DNA from: Hymenochaete sp. R1
Taxonomy: Eukaryota > Basidiomycota > Agaricomycetes > Hymenochaetales > Hymenochaetaceae
Reading direction: 5' to 3'
DNA length: 29,774 nt
Assembly: GCA_019400425.1 (NCBI GenBank)
Contig: JAFREE010000226.1
Span: forward strand, 1-29,774
The notes beneath the pieces were generated by a model that saw nothing but the letters and a program-made list of their open reading frames with translations, made no database searches and had not been told where the DNA came from. This document shows positions 1 through 10,292 of the stretch, one piece after another. Each line of letters starts with the position of its first letter. The stretch's first letter is position 1. Both the position numbers and the translations under genes were made by a program.

Positions 1-551
1 TCGTCCATCCCCTCCTCCGACTCCTTTTCTAGATCCATAGTTTCATCTATTCCACGCCCCCCGTCATCGCCATCTCCCGCAAGTCCATTGTCCGCCCCGG
101 CGGAACCACGACTTAATTCGGCGCTTGGTCCATCATCGGGCACTCCTGCGTTTCTTTCCTGTCGATAGCCCATGACTGCTCCATTTCTCGCGTTTGTAGC
201 GCTGTCGGAGTACATGTTCATGTCCGATACGTCTGTCAAAGTTGAGAAGCCCGAAGTGTCCGGGGTCGGGGGGGCTGTCGACAAGGACGAGTCTGTCATC
301 GCCTCTGCTGCATCCTTCGCTGCATCCATTGTTACTTGCTTTTGATCATTCGCGCTGACCGTTGCCGTTGTTGCCTCCCGTCCGACTCCCACGTCCACCG
401 TGCTCGCGCCAGTCGATGCGGTTCTCCTGCTTCTGGAGTTCATCTCGAGCGTAACGCTCGTTCTCGCCTTGGTCGATATCACTGCCAACTTGGAGACATC
501 GGAAGGATCTTCATTCTTGTTTGCTCTTTGCTCTGCTCGGCGTCGTCGCAT
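1..551 (-). CDS. Hypothetical low-complexity protein, 3' end outside window
   Basis: On the minus strand an ATG at 551-549 opens a frame that stays open for 183 codons to the left edge, so the C-terminus is missing. The product begins with a basic stretch (MRRRRAEQRANKNED). It is then rich in Ser, Thr, Ala, Asp and Gly with no predicted membrane segment or signal peptide, for example STAPPTPDTSGFSTL and AGDGDDGGRG. No domain is recognisable; the composition suggests a disordered nuclear or regulatory protein. The open frame is long for GC-rich chance sequence and no intron is needed. A 25-nt tandem repeat lies directly upstream of the ATG. It could also be an internal exon of a larger gene or a chance frame. 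Confidence 0.4.
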   Translation of the reverse strand, partial: MRRRRAEQRANKNEDPSDVSKLAVISTKARTSVTLEMNSRSRRTASTGASTVDVGVGREATTATVSANDQKQVTMDAAKDAAEAMTDSSLSTAPPTPDTSGFSTLTDVSDMNMYSDSATNARNGAVMGYRQERNAGVPDDGPSAELSRGSAGADNGLAGDGDDGGRGIDETMDLEKESEEGMD

Positions 552-554
552 GGC

Positions 555-604
555 GGTGGCAGTAAGAGTAAGATACGAGGGTGGCAGTAAGAGTAAGATA
601 CGAG
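555..604. repeat. Perfect 25-nt tandem duplication
   Basis: The unit beginning GGTGGCAGTAAGAGTAAG occurs twice head to tail, at 555-579 and 580-604, with no mismatch. It lies just upstream of the ATG of the minus-strand gene, so it would be in that gene's 5' leader or proximal promoter. The lack of divergence suggests a recent slippage or duplication event. Confidence 0.9.
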
Positions 605-1130
605 GTATATCAAATTCAGGTTTCCCCATACCAGAGGAGGGAAGACGAAGGCATGCATATGACACGTGCACGTGATCATTACCGTCGTAATTTTGTGTAC
701 TACTAGTATTACTATTAATTACTTACTGTAGATTCCCTCGCAGTGCGGAAGTAACCGGCGTCCGCGTCAGTTTTCGGACCCCGGAATATTAATGCAAACC
801 GCCTCTTAATGCGGATGGCACGCCGTTTCCGCACGGTCACGGTATGCAAATCGTGCGGAACGGTTTTTTTCCGCTGAAACGCGGATCGACGTTGTGACTA
901 AGCGAAAGCGACGGAGCGGGGTGGTGTCTACATTTCATTTCTCTCTCTCGTCTCTCGTACCGATCGCGACGTCGTAACTCTCTGTCCATCATCGTCCATC
1001 GTCCTCGTCCCCGGTCGCCTACTATAACGCACGCTAAGAACCGAGCCAGACTACGCATTTTCGACCTTAAATTGTGACGATGAAGTAAAGGCAATGCGGG
1101 CGTACATCTCCTCTTATAAAGTACAGCCGC
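605..1130. other. Non-coding stretch, left flank and 5' end of the hAT element
   Basis: No supportable gene is present. The first part (680-730) is AT-rich. From 741 the sequence becomes GC-rich with repeated GCGGA/TCCGC motifs, as expected for the sub-terminal region of a hAT transposon. A TATAAAG-like string at 1115-1121 is too close to the transposase ATG at 1131 to be its TATA box unless translation begins at the next in-frame ATG (1149). Confidence 0.5.
823..863. repeat. Inverted repeat in the hAT left sub-terminal region
   Basis: CCGTTTCCGCACG at 823-835 is matched by its reverse complement CGTGCGGAACGG at 852-863, with one base missing in the second arm and a 16-nt spacer. The core GTGCGGAA also occurs at the proposed element end (743-750). 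Repeated sub-terminal motifs of this sort are typical transposase-binding sites in hAT elements; that role is inferred here. Confidence 0.6.
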
Positions 1131-4100
1131 ATGCAAAATAACCTTGGCATGAACTCACAAACACATCCCCAGATCGCTGCTCTTCGACAAGGGAACAGAC
1201 GACGGACGTCGTCATACAAAGCTCGTGAACAGCAGGACATCGATTCTGGCTTCCCAGCCACCAATACTGGTCTAGACGTCGTATACAACGACCCAGTCTC
1301 CAGTACACGTTATTTAGTCGAAAATGGGTCATCTTGCGCAATGGATGCATCTGGGATGAGAACAAGTTTCCCAACGATACCGTCTCCAACACCGTCACTA
1401 GATTGGCCGATGGATAGTCAGCTCGAATCTGGACCGGGAACCAGTTTCACAACTTCTCATTGTCGTTCGCCTTCACCTAGTTCTCCAATCGGCGGCGGAA
1501 GTCTCTCAGGCAACCTGGAACGAGCACAGGCAGCATCGAATGGAAGTGATGTTTTTGGTCAGGAGCATTCCAATCCAAAGGTAAGTGCACTACGATATAT
1601 TATGAAGTATGGATTTTCAACTTTCATTGTTTCTTAGGATCGGGCTTCCTCCGATGGTGCTAGCTCTCTGGCCAGACGCAAACGATCCAGAGAGACTGTA
1701 GACGACAATGATGAACATCCACAGAACCAAGACGGCGAAAGAGGAAGCCGTGGAGGAAGGAGAAGACGAGGGCGGGGAAGGGGAAGGGCTGGGCGTTTGT
1801 GTATCGTGAATGCGAGAGGAGGGGGAGTAGCTCTGGAACGGTGAGAGTGGGTGTCCGAGGACGTGCTCAACAGCGAATACAGGGACGTGGCAGGGGGCGG
1901 GGTCAAAGGGGTGGGAGAGTAGACGCGATGACAGGAATCAGGGGAGACGATAGTCAAGACGACCCTAGAATTTGAGGAGACAGTGGAGAAGCACATAGAA
2001 ATGGAGATGGCCCAACTGCAACAAATAAAACGAGGCCGGTGAAGAAGAGGTCCACTACAATCCTACAGAAAGCCATCGACGGCCGCAGGAAGTGAGTGCG
2101 ATTCACCCTGACGAATACCAACTGGCGGTGGAACTAGTCACGAAACCCTTACCGCAGGATTGGAAACGGGTACGTCCCATAATCGGTCCCATTCCCCCAC
2201 TAACATCATTACAGCATTATTCGCCTGCAGTACTATTTTTCATTCGGGCATGGTATACTCAACTTCTTCCCGACGACGCCGAAGCTGGCATGCAAAGCGT
2301 GCATTGCGAGATGGAAGTATATACTAAAAAGAGCTACAAAGGCCAGAACGGTGCTGTTTGTTTTTGTACATTTGTAGTCGAGCGTTCGACTGAATCCATT
2401 CCGCAGCTATGATACATCACATAGAAAATGTCCATGGAGGGGCCGGAGATGCTGTATCAAAATTGTACGACCATCCCAATATAGTACGCGCTACGTGTTT
2501 CCCTTTGAGAGCAGAGTACGATATTACAAGTGGACGGCGACGTGAGTTTTGTTCCCCTTCCTATAACTATCTCCCATGGATGTTTACGTTGTAGGTAGCT
2601 TGCACAATGGAAACAGTTGATCCATTGATAACAACTACGCTTCTTGTGCGGAAGGGTGGTAAAGTAGTCCCAAGAGAGATTCACACGACCCATATGGTAC
2701 GTTCCATGTCTCAGTCACTCCGTTTTCTCGTAGCTCTGTGAACAGGAAACATTGAGTGGCTCTACCTTCGAACGAGAGCTACTTCACTTGTTTGTGTCCG
2801 CCGACCTGCCATTTGCTCTAGCCGACGCGCCACGATTTCGACATCTGCTTCGTTACTTGGCGCAAGTACATGACTTAACGATCCCTTCATCAGACACTTT
2901 GAGAGCTCGGGTCGCTGTAATGCAGGAAAATGTACATTCCAGGATACAGAACTTACTCACTGTGAGTTTCGTGTAACAGCGCTGGGCTTTGCATATCCTA
3001 ACTAGATCCTATGGAATATTCAGAATACGGAACACGGAGCATTGTCGCTCGATATTTGGACGTCCACGAACGTGATTTCGTATATAGCGGTAGTGTTTCA
3101 TTACACTACTCCCCAATTTGAACTTGGTCAGTCGCAAATGGGCATCTTAGGCTAAACTTTATGTCGTTTGGCCAGAAAACCTATTATGGGAGCCCGAGGA
3201 GGTGAAAGGGAACCATACGGGGTTTAATTTGGCGGAAATCGTCTGGAATATAATGCAACGATTCCGCCTTATAGACAAGGTACGGCATTCTTCCTTTCCA
3301 CGGCTATCAACGGGGTCATTGGTTTTCCTCGCAGATTCTAGCTATTACATCACATAATGCGCCGAACAATAACAAGATTATGCGAGACTTGAGAGACATG
3401 TTTTTACAGGAACAGAAGGACTTTCCCGTCGAAAGCACTCGGGTGCGGTGCATGGCTCATATTCTGCATTTAGCCGTTCAAGAGGTTCGCTTTTTTGTTT
3501 GCTCTGCTAGGAGGCAGTCGCATTGATATGCACCAAGCTGTTGAAACCGTTAACAGCATATGTCGAACCAGAACAGGACACGTATCAGAAAGAAATAGTT
3601 GCGGGAGGTCATCTTGTGTTTGAAGAACGGGACGTCCTTGCCTCCGTCGAGGACACTTATGGCGGACATGTGTGGGAGGGGCTACGCAAGATCCGGGAAT
3701 TCGCCTGAGTTGCGTCGAAAGCTACAAAATGTCATACGAACGGACGTCCCGATGTACCTATTCCGACAAAACACCCCCTCTGCCTTGTACGTACACCATG
3801 CCTATTATCTACAACGAACACGAGTGCTAAAATTAGCGTTGGCGACAGCCTATATGGTCTGTTTCCGCAAGTCCATAGAGAAGTTCTGTGTACAAGAGGG
3901 TCTTGGGGAATACCTTCCAACCGTTGAACAATGAAGCGTGTTGTCGAAGCTCGTAAAGTTGTTGCGTTGTTTTAGAACGGCCACGCATGCAATGAGCAAG
4001 AGCCGGACACCCACATTATCGACCGCGTACGGACACTTTCTGAAGACATTAGGGGTTCTACGAACCGAACTAGAGAATAAGACGTCCTTTCGCAATGGGT

Positions 4101-4776
4101 CCCTAACAGTTGGAATCGAAGCTGCATATAACAAACTTGAAGACAATTTCGATCAGTGGCTCGAATGCAAATATTATATATGAGCAGCGCGTAAGTCAGG
4201 TTTGGTATTGCGTACGTTACTGTCGCTGATGCCGGCGTTAGTTTTGGATCCTTGCATTGCGTTCCCCGGCTTAATGAAACATGCTACGAGCAACCATCGA
4301 CTACAGCAATGCATTATGGAAGGGAAACAGAGTCTCTCCGACTGGTTCTCTGGTCGATACGCAAACAATGGCCAGAGTGGCTTGCATCCGCCGCCTCCAG
4401 AATGTACGGAGGACGCTGACGACATGGATGACGTTTTGATAATGATACGTTTGGCAAAACGGGTGCCTCTAACGAGTTAGACAGATTCATGGAGAAGTCC
4501 CGAGCCAAGTTCAAAGACGTGGAGAATCCACTCGATTAGTGGAAACTAAATGAAAATCTATTCCCTCGAGTCGCTCGACTGGCACGCGACATACATTGCG
4601 TCCCAGGCAGCTCGGTCACTGTCGAGCGGATGTTTTCAAGTGAACGAAACACAGTTGCACTCAAACGTGCATCTCTGGGGTCCGATACCATTCGTGACCT
4701 CATGATATTAAAACATTGGCTTCGATTGGAAGAGGCTGCGACAGAGAAAGGCGCGCGTTTGCATGGGATGGACTAA
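1131..4776 (+). pseudogene. hAT transposase, multi-exon, broken
   Basis: The recognisable order is a Ser/Pro-rich N-terminus (exon 1131-1580, intron 1581-1637), a basic RGG-like stretch, then a BED-type zinc finger. The finger has CKAC at 2291-2302 and HHIENVH near 2415-2435. Next come the RNase H-like core and the C-terminal dimerisation region (NLFPRVARLARDI, then SVTVERMFSSE). The first catalytic Asp survives in DIWTS (3051) and the Glu in VERMFS (4624). The motif that normally reads (T/S)DNAxNN is SHNAPNN, so the second catalytic Asp is a His (codon 3353-3355). A TAG at 4537-4539 replaces a probable Trp. Frame changes occur near 1840, in the zinc finger and near 3700. Many GT-AG introns remain (for example 3133-3177). 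It cannot make an active transposase. Confidence 0.88.
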
Positions 4777-5403
4777 TGTGTTTCACGACATACCGCCGAA
4801 ATTCAAACAGTACATGTGCGTATTTTATGTTTGTCCGAGCCACGAGCTTGCTAATCATATGAATCATATGTTCTAAGATGGTACATACACGTTTTCAATA
4901 TACATAATTTGCTTTATACATCGTAAGTTAGTGCATCGTTCTGCACTTCAATCATAACGGTCATATCCATACCACCTCTTGAGGCCCTGCGGCACTCCCC
5001 GACGCCCCACGCTTGCTCAACCATCAACCTTCCATCGGAGTCACTCTCCAAATCTCCCCCCCCCCCCCCTCCCCCCGGAGTGTCCATACAAAGCAAAGGA
5101 AATAGCAATCAAGTATCATCTTCCGAGTCATTGCAATTAATCATGATCAATGACCCCATATTCAATTGTTAATTTCCCTTCTTATTATCTTAGTACTACT
5201 TAGTACCGAAATAATACCAATAGCTTCTCTAATCATATTTTGCGAGAACACTCTTACATTTATACGAGCATGTCAGGTTCGAGAGGAGCGAAGTGTAATT
5301 ACAGTGGACTGTGCCACGCACAAAATACATGAGGAGAGTAGCTTTAAAAAGTCCCGATCGTAAGAGTAGGAGCCTGAGCTTCAGGTTCTGGGCATCAGAC
5401 TCA
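4777..5403. other. Gene-free stretch downstream of the hAT relic
   Basis: No gene is supportable. The region is partly AT-rich (4800-4930 and 5110-5260) and holds the poly-C tract at 5056-5076 and a near-palindrome CATATGAATCATATG around 4857. The right end of the hAT element would be expected here but no match to the left end is visible. Confidence 0.5.
5056..5076. repeat. Poly-C tract
   Basis: Fourteen consecutive C (5056-5069), one T, then six more C (5071-5076). This is a simple homopolymer. Its exact length in any assembly is uncertain. Confidence 0.9.
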
Positions 5404-6334
5404 TCACTTGGGCAAGTTTGGCTGGTTCTTGAGATACGCCTTCAGTAAATCCTTTGCGGGCCAGTTTTTTTCGTATTGTTGCAGAACAGGGTGCAACTGC
5501 CGTAGCTAAGCAAGAAAGTGTATAAGTGGGTAATATAAGAAAGCCGATACTAGTAATACGGGAAAGGGGACTACTACCTCCTCCGAAAAAGTTTCAATTG
5601 CTTCAGCACTTTGTGAAGCAAATTTTTCGTGCATTTTATGCTTCTTGACCAGGATGCGGGTGTCAGTCTGCAAGCAGGGTGCACATATTCGTGTTAGCAT
5701 CTCACATTGTATGCATGACCAAAAATCAAACCTGGAGGTTTTTGTACTGCTCATCAGGAAGATTGAGCGTGTCCTTCAGGTTATAACCTCGTCGCCCCGG
5801 CCTCCCTGCTTCTCCGATTGGTTTAGGAATTAAACGCAATTGCTGACGGGGGCGGAACCCGCGCTTTGGCTGGGGCTCAGCGTCGAGCTCAGGGCTGGCA
5901 GCGGGAGCTGCACGACTCGCATATGTATACTCGGTTGCCGATTCCGAGTCAATGGAGAGGTGCCGTTCACCAGCTGGCTTCTTGCTTAGCAGCACTTGAT
6001 CCAAGCGTGTGTGATTTACTAGAATTTGGAGCACCTCGTGTGATACTCGTTGCTCTAGCCCAAATGTAAACGTTTTGACAAGAGGGGGGAAATGCCGTAG
6101 GGTCTTTTCTTCGCTTTTGAGCCGAGGTTCGAGATCAGGTTGACGAGACATATCTTGCGTATTAGAGACACTGGCCAGCCAGACTAGGTTGCTCTTATAC
6201 TGGTATATTGCCCGCCTGTAACCCGAAGGTGCGCGATAGTACAAGAAGGATAAATCAGAATCAGTGGCACTGGCAGATGTCGGGCCTGTGTGTCGGGCCT
6301 GTGCCGGGCCTGTGCTATATTTCGAATTCGGCAT
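5404..6334 (-). CDS. Hypothetical fungal protein, 264 aa, three exons
   Basis: A clean three-exon model: 6334-5732, 5667-5578 and 5505-5404. The introns are 64 and 72 nt, both GT-AG and both in phase 0, and the frame ends in TGA at 5406-5404. The ATG at 6334-6332 was chosen because the frame upstream has only a GTG before it closes. The protein has a Gly/Pro/Thr-rich start, a middle part with LRHFPPLVKTFTFGLEQRVS, a Pro/Arg-rich linker, then RRGYNLKDTLNLPDEQYKNL and a helical C-terminus ending near YEKNWPAKDLLKAYLKNQPN. No catalytic motif, membrane segment or signal peptide is visible. I recall similar GYNL...Y..Q / WP..D.L architectures in unnamed Agaricomycete proteins, but no function is known to me. 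It lies divergent to the gene at 7130. Confidence 0.72.
6281..6314. repeat. Three near-tandem copies of CGGGCCTGTG
   Basis: CGGGCCTGTG occurs at 6281-6290, 6294-6303 and 6305-6314. On the minus strand the repeats sit in the first codons of the 264-aa gene and encode the STGPAQARHTGPT stretch, so the variable N-terminus of that protein arose by local duplication. Confidence 0.85.
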
Positions 6335-6551
6335 GTACACTTCGCACGTTACCGTCACCTCCTTTTATTGTTCTTATTGTCGTTTCCTTTTACTTTTGTT
6401 ACCCACATCACTGTTGCTGTCGTCTTCGTTGCCGAGGGAGAGCGCACAGGCCACTGGCATGCATCCGTTGTTATTGCCGAAACACCCTGTGTAATGTCGT
6501 TGTCGCACCAACTTGAAGTGGCCTCTCAGGCAGGCTGCCAGTGGCCCCTCT

Positions 6552-6561
6552 CTTTTATATA
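6552..6561 (-). promoter_or_regulatory. TATA-like element for the 264-aa gene
   Basis: Read on the minus strand this is TATATAAAAG, about 220 nt upstream of the ATG at 6334. It is the best TATA match in the interval; the distance would imply a fairly long 5' UTR or an unseen leader intron. Confidence 0.35.
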
Positions 6562-6993
6562 CACCCAAGAATCGCTTTCCTAAACACATTATCCGAGGCC
6601 TCTCTCAACAATGTTAGAGTCAGACAATTCAAACTCAACACGTACACAAACGCCACAGATATCCTCGGCGAGTCTGTATCTCGTGTGTCATCTTTCAATG
6701 TTACTTAGCTCTACCTCTACCTACTCACAATCGTCCCGTGACGTATGGTTGCACTGCAGACTCCATTGCCGTCGCATTCATCTGCGTTCCGCTTCTCCGC
6801 GCGTTCCACTGGCCCGCCGGCAGACGCAGATGCAGTTCAAAATCACGGTCCTGACACGGCGGTGCATAGACTCAACTTCGGACTTTATCCGTGCTGATTG
6901 TTTTCTCACTGCAGTCGAATACCAACACTACTCTTTCCGAGGGCGAGGACACCCATGGGCCTGTTGAGAATGTTCGCCGGGTAGCGCGGCCGA

Positions 6994-7003
6994 TATATAT
7001 AAG
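6994..7003 (+). promoter_or_regulatory. TATA-like element for the gene at 7130
   Basis: TATATATAAG lies about 130 nt upstream of the first candidate ATG (7130), directly after a GC-rich segment. Position and orientation fit a core promoter for the downstream gene. Confidence 0.4.
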
Positions 7004-7129
7004 TGTATGCACCTGCTTTACTATCACTGCTCATAGGATTCTCTAACCTTTTCTACATAAACCATCTGCTATCTTAAGCCATATGACACACTCCCCTCCA
7101 TACACAGCCTCCCAGAAGACAGCGATAGT

Positions 7130-8718
7130 ATGCTTGTGGGTTATTCTATGTTCTCTATGAGTTGCCTGTCGATTAGTGATGACGACCGCAGCTGGGCGAA
7201 GGCAATGGACCCACTGAAAGAATGGGATGGTCTGCGTCCGTAAGTGTTTAGAAAATACTCTTGACCCTTCGTCGCTCAGACCTTTACATCGTTCATAAAG
7301 GAAGAGGCTGTCAGCGTGACTGAAGCCAGCTCCCTCGCCGGCGAGGCACTAGACATGGCAAACATAGGCGCTGCCCTGGAGAATCTCAGACAGACTGCAG
7401 CAGATCTAGGCGATGTCACAAGGCGCATCACCCGCATAAATGATGAAAAATTCGCATACATCAAAGGCCAGCTGGACCAGGTGGCAGGCACTGTTGAGAG
7501 GCTTGCTAACGCTAACCCATCTAAAAGTTACAATGGGAAAGCGGCATCTCGGGAGATGGAGGTCGACGAAAGCGACCCAAGATGGAATTCTGGTTTTGAA
7601 AGCGCTGATGAAGGTTTCGAAGAGGTCTTCGACCTTCCAAAGCCCAGGACTGTGGCAAAGCGAAGAGACGCCTCTACAAACACTTTCTACGTGAGTGTCT
7701 TCTCGCAGCAACTTGCTCTAATTCATTGACAGATCCTACAAAAGAGCGTTGTGAGGTATTTTTTGAAAAGCTCGGGTATATTCCCAACCGGTGACTACAC
7801 ACCAAAGCAGGCCTTCGATTCCGAAATCGAGGAGTTCAACGACCTTGGCGCAGAACCACCCCTTCAGGATCTACGTTTGGATTGGTCTTTTAAAGCTACT
7901 CGTTGGAACAACGCAGTATATAGCGCACTTGCCAAGGAGCTACGTCGGGCTATCAAGGCAAACGAACTACCGCCCATCAGATGGAAGCATGTCCAAGACA
8001 TTGCTGACGGGAAGAACAGGATGGAATTCCTTGAAACCCGAGTGAGGAAAACGATAGAAAATCAAAAGGGAAAGGTGCAAAAAGCGCATGAGAGGGCACT
8101 TCTTTCGGACTCCCAATCACCGACGCCAGACATTGGTTCTACAGCGGCCGCTAACAGGAGAGCAAGCCGGCGGCACGGTGTACGCTTGTGTCATCTTCTC
8201 ATACATCCTTTAAATACTTACAATTTCGATGATATTGCTTCAAGACATTCGAACGCCGGAAACGAATCGTGCACGGCGGAGCATTCGAGGAGGGCATCAG
8301 CAATCAAATTGGTGCTATTCTTCGAAAACTCGGCATGACCGGGATGAGTGACGACGAAACCGATACCGAAAAGAACGTCCTACCGAAGGTAGTAAGAAGG
8401 CGTAAGCTCAGGTGGCTTTCCGACGATGTGTCGAGGCTTATGGAAGCAATTGAGACCTATCGACCAGCCGTAGAAAACTCGATCTTATTCGATCCAAGGG
8501 GAAATAAACCCCTCAAACGCCTCTGGGAGCCGAGAACAACTGACCGATTGCGGTTACCTGTGAGAGGCCTGCCGATGAATTGGTACGATAGTGATTTTCG
8601 TCGAAAACTAACTCCCTCCGAGAGGAGGAATTTGGCATGGCAAGCCCGCGAAGAGGTCCCGGACTTGGTCAGTTCCGATATAGTAATTTTTGGTATTGAA
8701 AGAAAACTTATAAATTGA
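7130..8718 (+). CDS. Hypothetical fungal protein, four exons, frame problem at the first splice
   Basis: The exons are 7130-7239, 7280-7690, 7733-8179 and 8245-8718 (TGA at 8716-8718). Exons 2 to 4 join in phase 0 through GT-AG introns of 42 and 65 nt. Exon 1 encodes DDDRSWAKAMDPLKEWDGL and stops at CC|GTAAGT, which leaves it one base short for exon 2 (TFTSFIKEEA). Either a G has been lost at the junction or the true first exon differs. In-frame ATGs at 7130, 7148 and 7157 are all possible starts. The protein has a helical N-terminal part, an acidic linker, a conserved-looking middle (LDWSFKATRWNNAVYSALAK) and a basic C-terminal part (VRRRKLRWLSDD, then GLPMNWYDSDFRRKL). No enzyme motif or membrane segment is seen. 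The pattern resembles unnamed mushroom proteins; the function is unknown. Confidence 0.62.
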
Positions 8719-10292
8719 TATAGCAATGGTTTACGTCCTAGATGCCTCTGTTCGACAGCTTGCTATTGCTTGCTCTTGCACTGCGAGCCATGTGTTCTGG
8801 CAGCCAGTTATTGTTGCTTTCCTTGTAATTTATATGGAGCGCTCGTCAACGTACTCTCCTAGTGGTGGACATTGTCTATGACATGGTCTGATTTGGCGGT
8901 GATGTTCTACCTGTGTGAAGGCAAGCAAGGCAAAGTACTAGTGTTCCTTTTCATTTCATTTCGTCAGAACCGGCGCACCTGGGCAAAAAACTATTCACAT
9001 CCTCCGAATTCCTCGCATGAGCAAAGACATCGACTCTAGATCTACCTTAATTGAAAGAAAGGGCGACAGGCGCACGTAGCTTCAAATGCGCCAGAGCGCC
9101 CGGCCTTTCGCCTCATAAGCGAGGTGTTCATACCGTGTGATCACGATGCGCGCGAATCCTGCAACTAATTGTACTCACCATATATATCTAGAAACTCGTC
9201 CTTCTTACCCTCCAGTTCGCCAGCAGTCAGCCGTAGATTGTATGAAAGTTTAGAACGGGTGAGATATGATTCCGGGACAGATGCCGGGCAACTCTTACAG
9301 AGAGCAGGTGAGTCTACGGCGTGTTAAGGGATCAAATGGGTAGAGAGATTACGCTATTGTGGGAAAGGGATTCCGAGAGGGTTCACGCAAAGACCGAAGT
9401 AAGGGAGAAAAGGGAAGAGCCCCCCCGAACCCTTTGCTCTATTCAAAATGGAAGGAGGCGCGCACAGTGACTTCAATGACATGATTCGCGCGCTTGCTAA
9501 GGAGCTCTTTACTGGGCTCGCGCAGAGCAGCGGGTTTCAAGACTGTCTGCCCTTTACACAGGAACATCGAGTGGTTAATCATATACCCCAAGTCTACGAT
9601 CATCAACACATAAACCGTCAGCATTACGATGCTTAACCATAAGCAAAACTGCTCAGCAAACGTCTACCAGTCGATCGCCACCAACTGCGTCCCAGCTGCC
9701 AGTGGCCAATTCCGATGCGGCTCATAATTGGTCCAGCTCAACCATATTCGCCCTATTCGGATAAGTCCTCACTACACGCATTCAATTATACTTCATCAGA
9801 ATCAGCATGCTCTGCTTCAACACTTTATTCGCCATGCGCTCCGAGAGCGAGAAGATGTGTTCGGGCGCGTACGTTTCCTTTTTGTTGAAGTCACAGCATT
9901 TGATGCCGAGTCATTGCCGACTGGGTATACAAGGAGGGCAACGAGGGCGAGAGTCATCTTGGCTTTCGGGATGGGGCAGAGATCGGGATTGAGAGTTGAA
10001 AAGACGAGGAAGGATATGAAGGGGACGGGGAGGTGTTAGAGTCGGAAGCTAGGGCATGGAGGGACTGAACATAAGCTGATGGAGCCTGGAGGCGACACCG
10101 CGAGAGACGAAAAAAAGAGAACGGGGAGGGTGTATGCACTGAAAAGGATGTGATGTATCCTAGCCAATGGCTAAGGTATCGTTTTGTCTACGACAGAGCA
10201 ACTATGTTATGACTGAAAAACGCTGCGCGCGACCTCAAAGAAAATGTTTCCATCATACACTGCACAAGGATATCACAGAGTAGAAGACAAAC
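8719..10292. other. 1.6-kb stretch without a convincing gene
   Basis: It lies between the hypothetical gene and the 3' end of the NOT1 relic. It holds no recognisable protein domain or RNA gene. The only ATG-initiated frame with ordinary-looking composition is at 9448-9636. Purine-rich sequence at 9930-10130 gives open frames on both strands that read as low complexity. Confidence 0.5.
9448..9636 (+). CDS. Doubtful small ORF, 62 aa
   Basis: ATG to TAA without an intron. The product begins MEGGAHSDFNDMIRALAKEL and has a mixed, soluble composition with a His-rich end, without a signal peptide, Cys pattern or known domain. No promoter element is obvious. It is short enough to be chance and is listed only because it is the best coding candidate in a 1.5-kb gap. 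Confidence 0.15.
   Translation: MEGGAHSDFNDMIRALAKELFTGLAQSSGFQDCLPFTQEHRVVNHIPQVYDHQHINRQHYDA

Larger units (their letters stand above)
741..4776 (+). mobile_element. Degenerate hAT-superfamily DNA transposon (left end inferred, right end not found)
   Basis: The element is defined by a recognisable hAT transposase relic (1131-4776). The left boundary at 741 is inferred: CAGTGCGGAAGTAACCGG starts with the CAGTG/CAGNG type of end used by many hAT elements and is followed by clustered GCGGA motifs and an inverted repeat. I could not find the complementary right terminal repeat between 4777 and about 5400, nor a convincing 8-bp target duplication. The right end is therefore lost, or diverged beyond what I can see. 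Confidence 0.5.
6335..7129. other. Divergent intergenic region with two TATA-like motifs and possible exon debris
   Basis: This is the shared upstream region of the divergent genes at 5404-6334 and 7130-8718, with one TATA-like motif for each direction. On the plus strand short open stretches exist, for example SEGEDTHGPVENVRRVARP near 6930-6985 and a frame from ATG 6611. They do not join into a gene through credible introns, so I treat them as possible debris. Confidence 0.45.

Noticed and set aside
733..4568. TTCCCTCG at 733-740 and 4561-4568 as the 8-bp target duplication of the hAT element
   Set aside because: The second copy is inside the conserved C-terminal dimerisation domain of the transposase, so it cannot flank the element. 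It is a coincidence.
4853..4875. CATATGAATCATATG near-palindrome as a transposon end
   Set aside because: It is short, AT-rich and unrelated to the proposed left end of the hAT element.
9728..10139. Small ORFs on both strands in purine-rich sequence
   Set aside because: Low-complexity composition, overlapping frames on opposite strands, no domains and no plausible introns.
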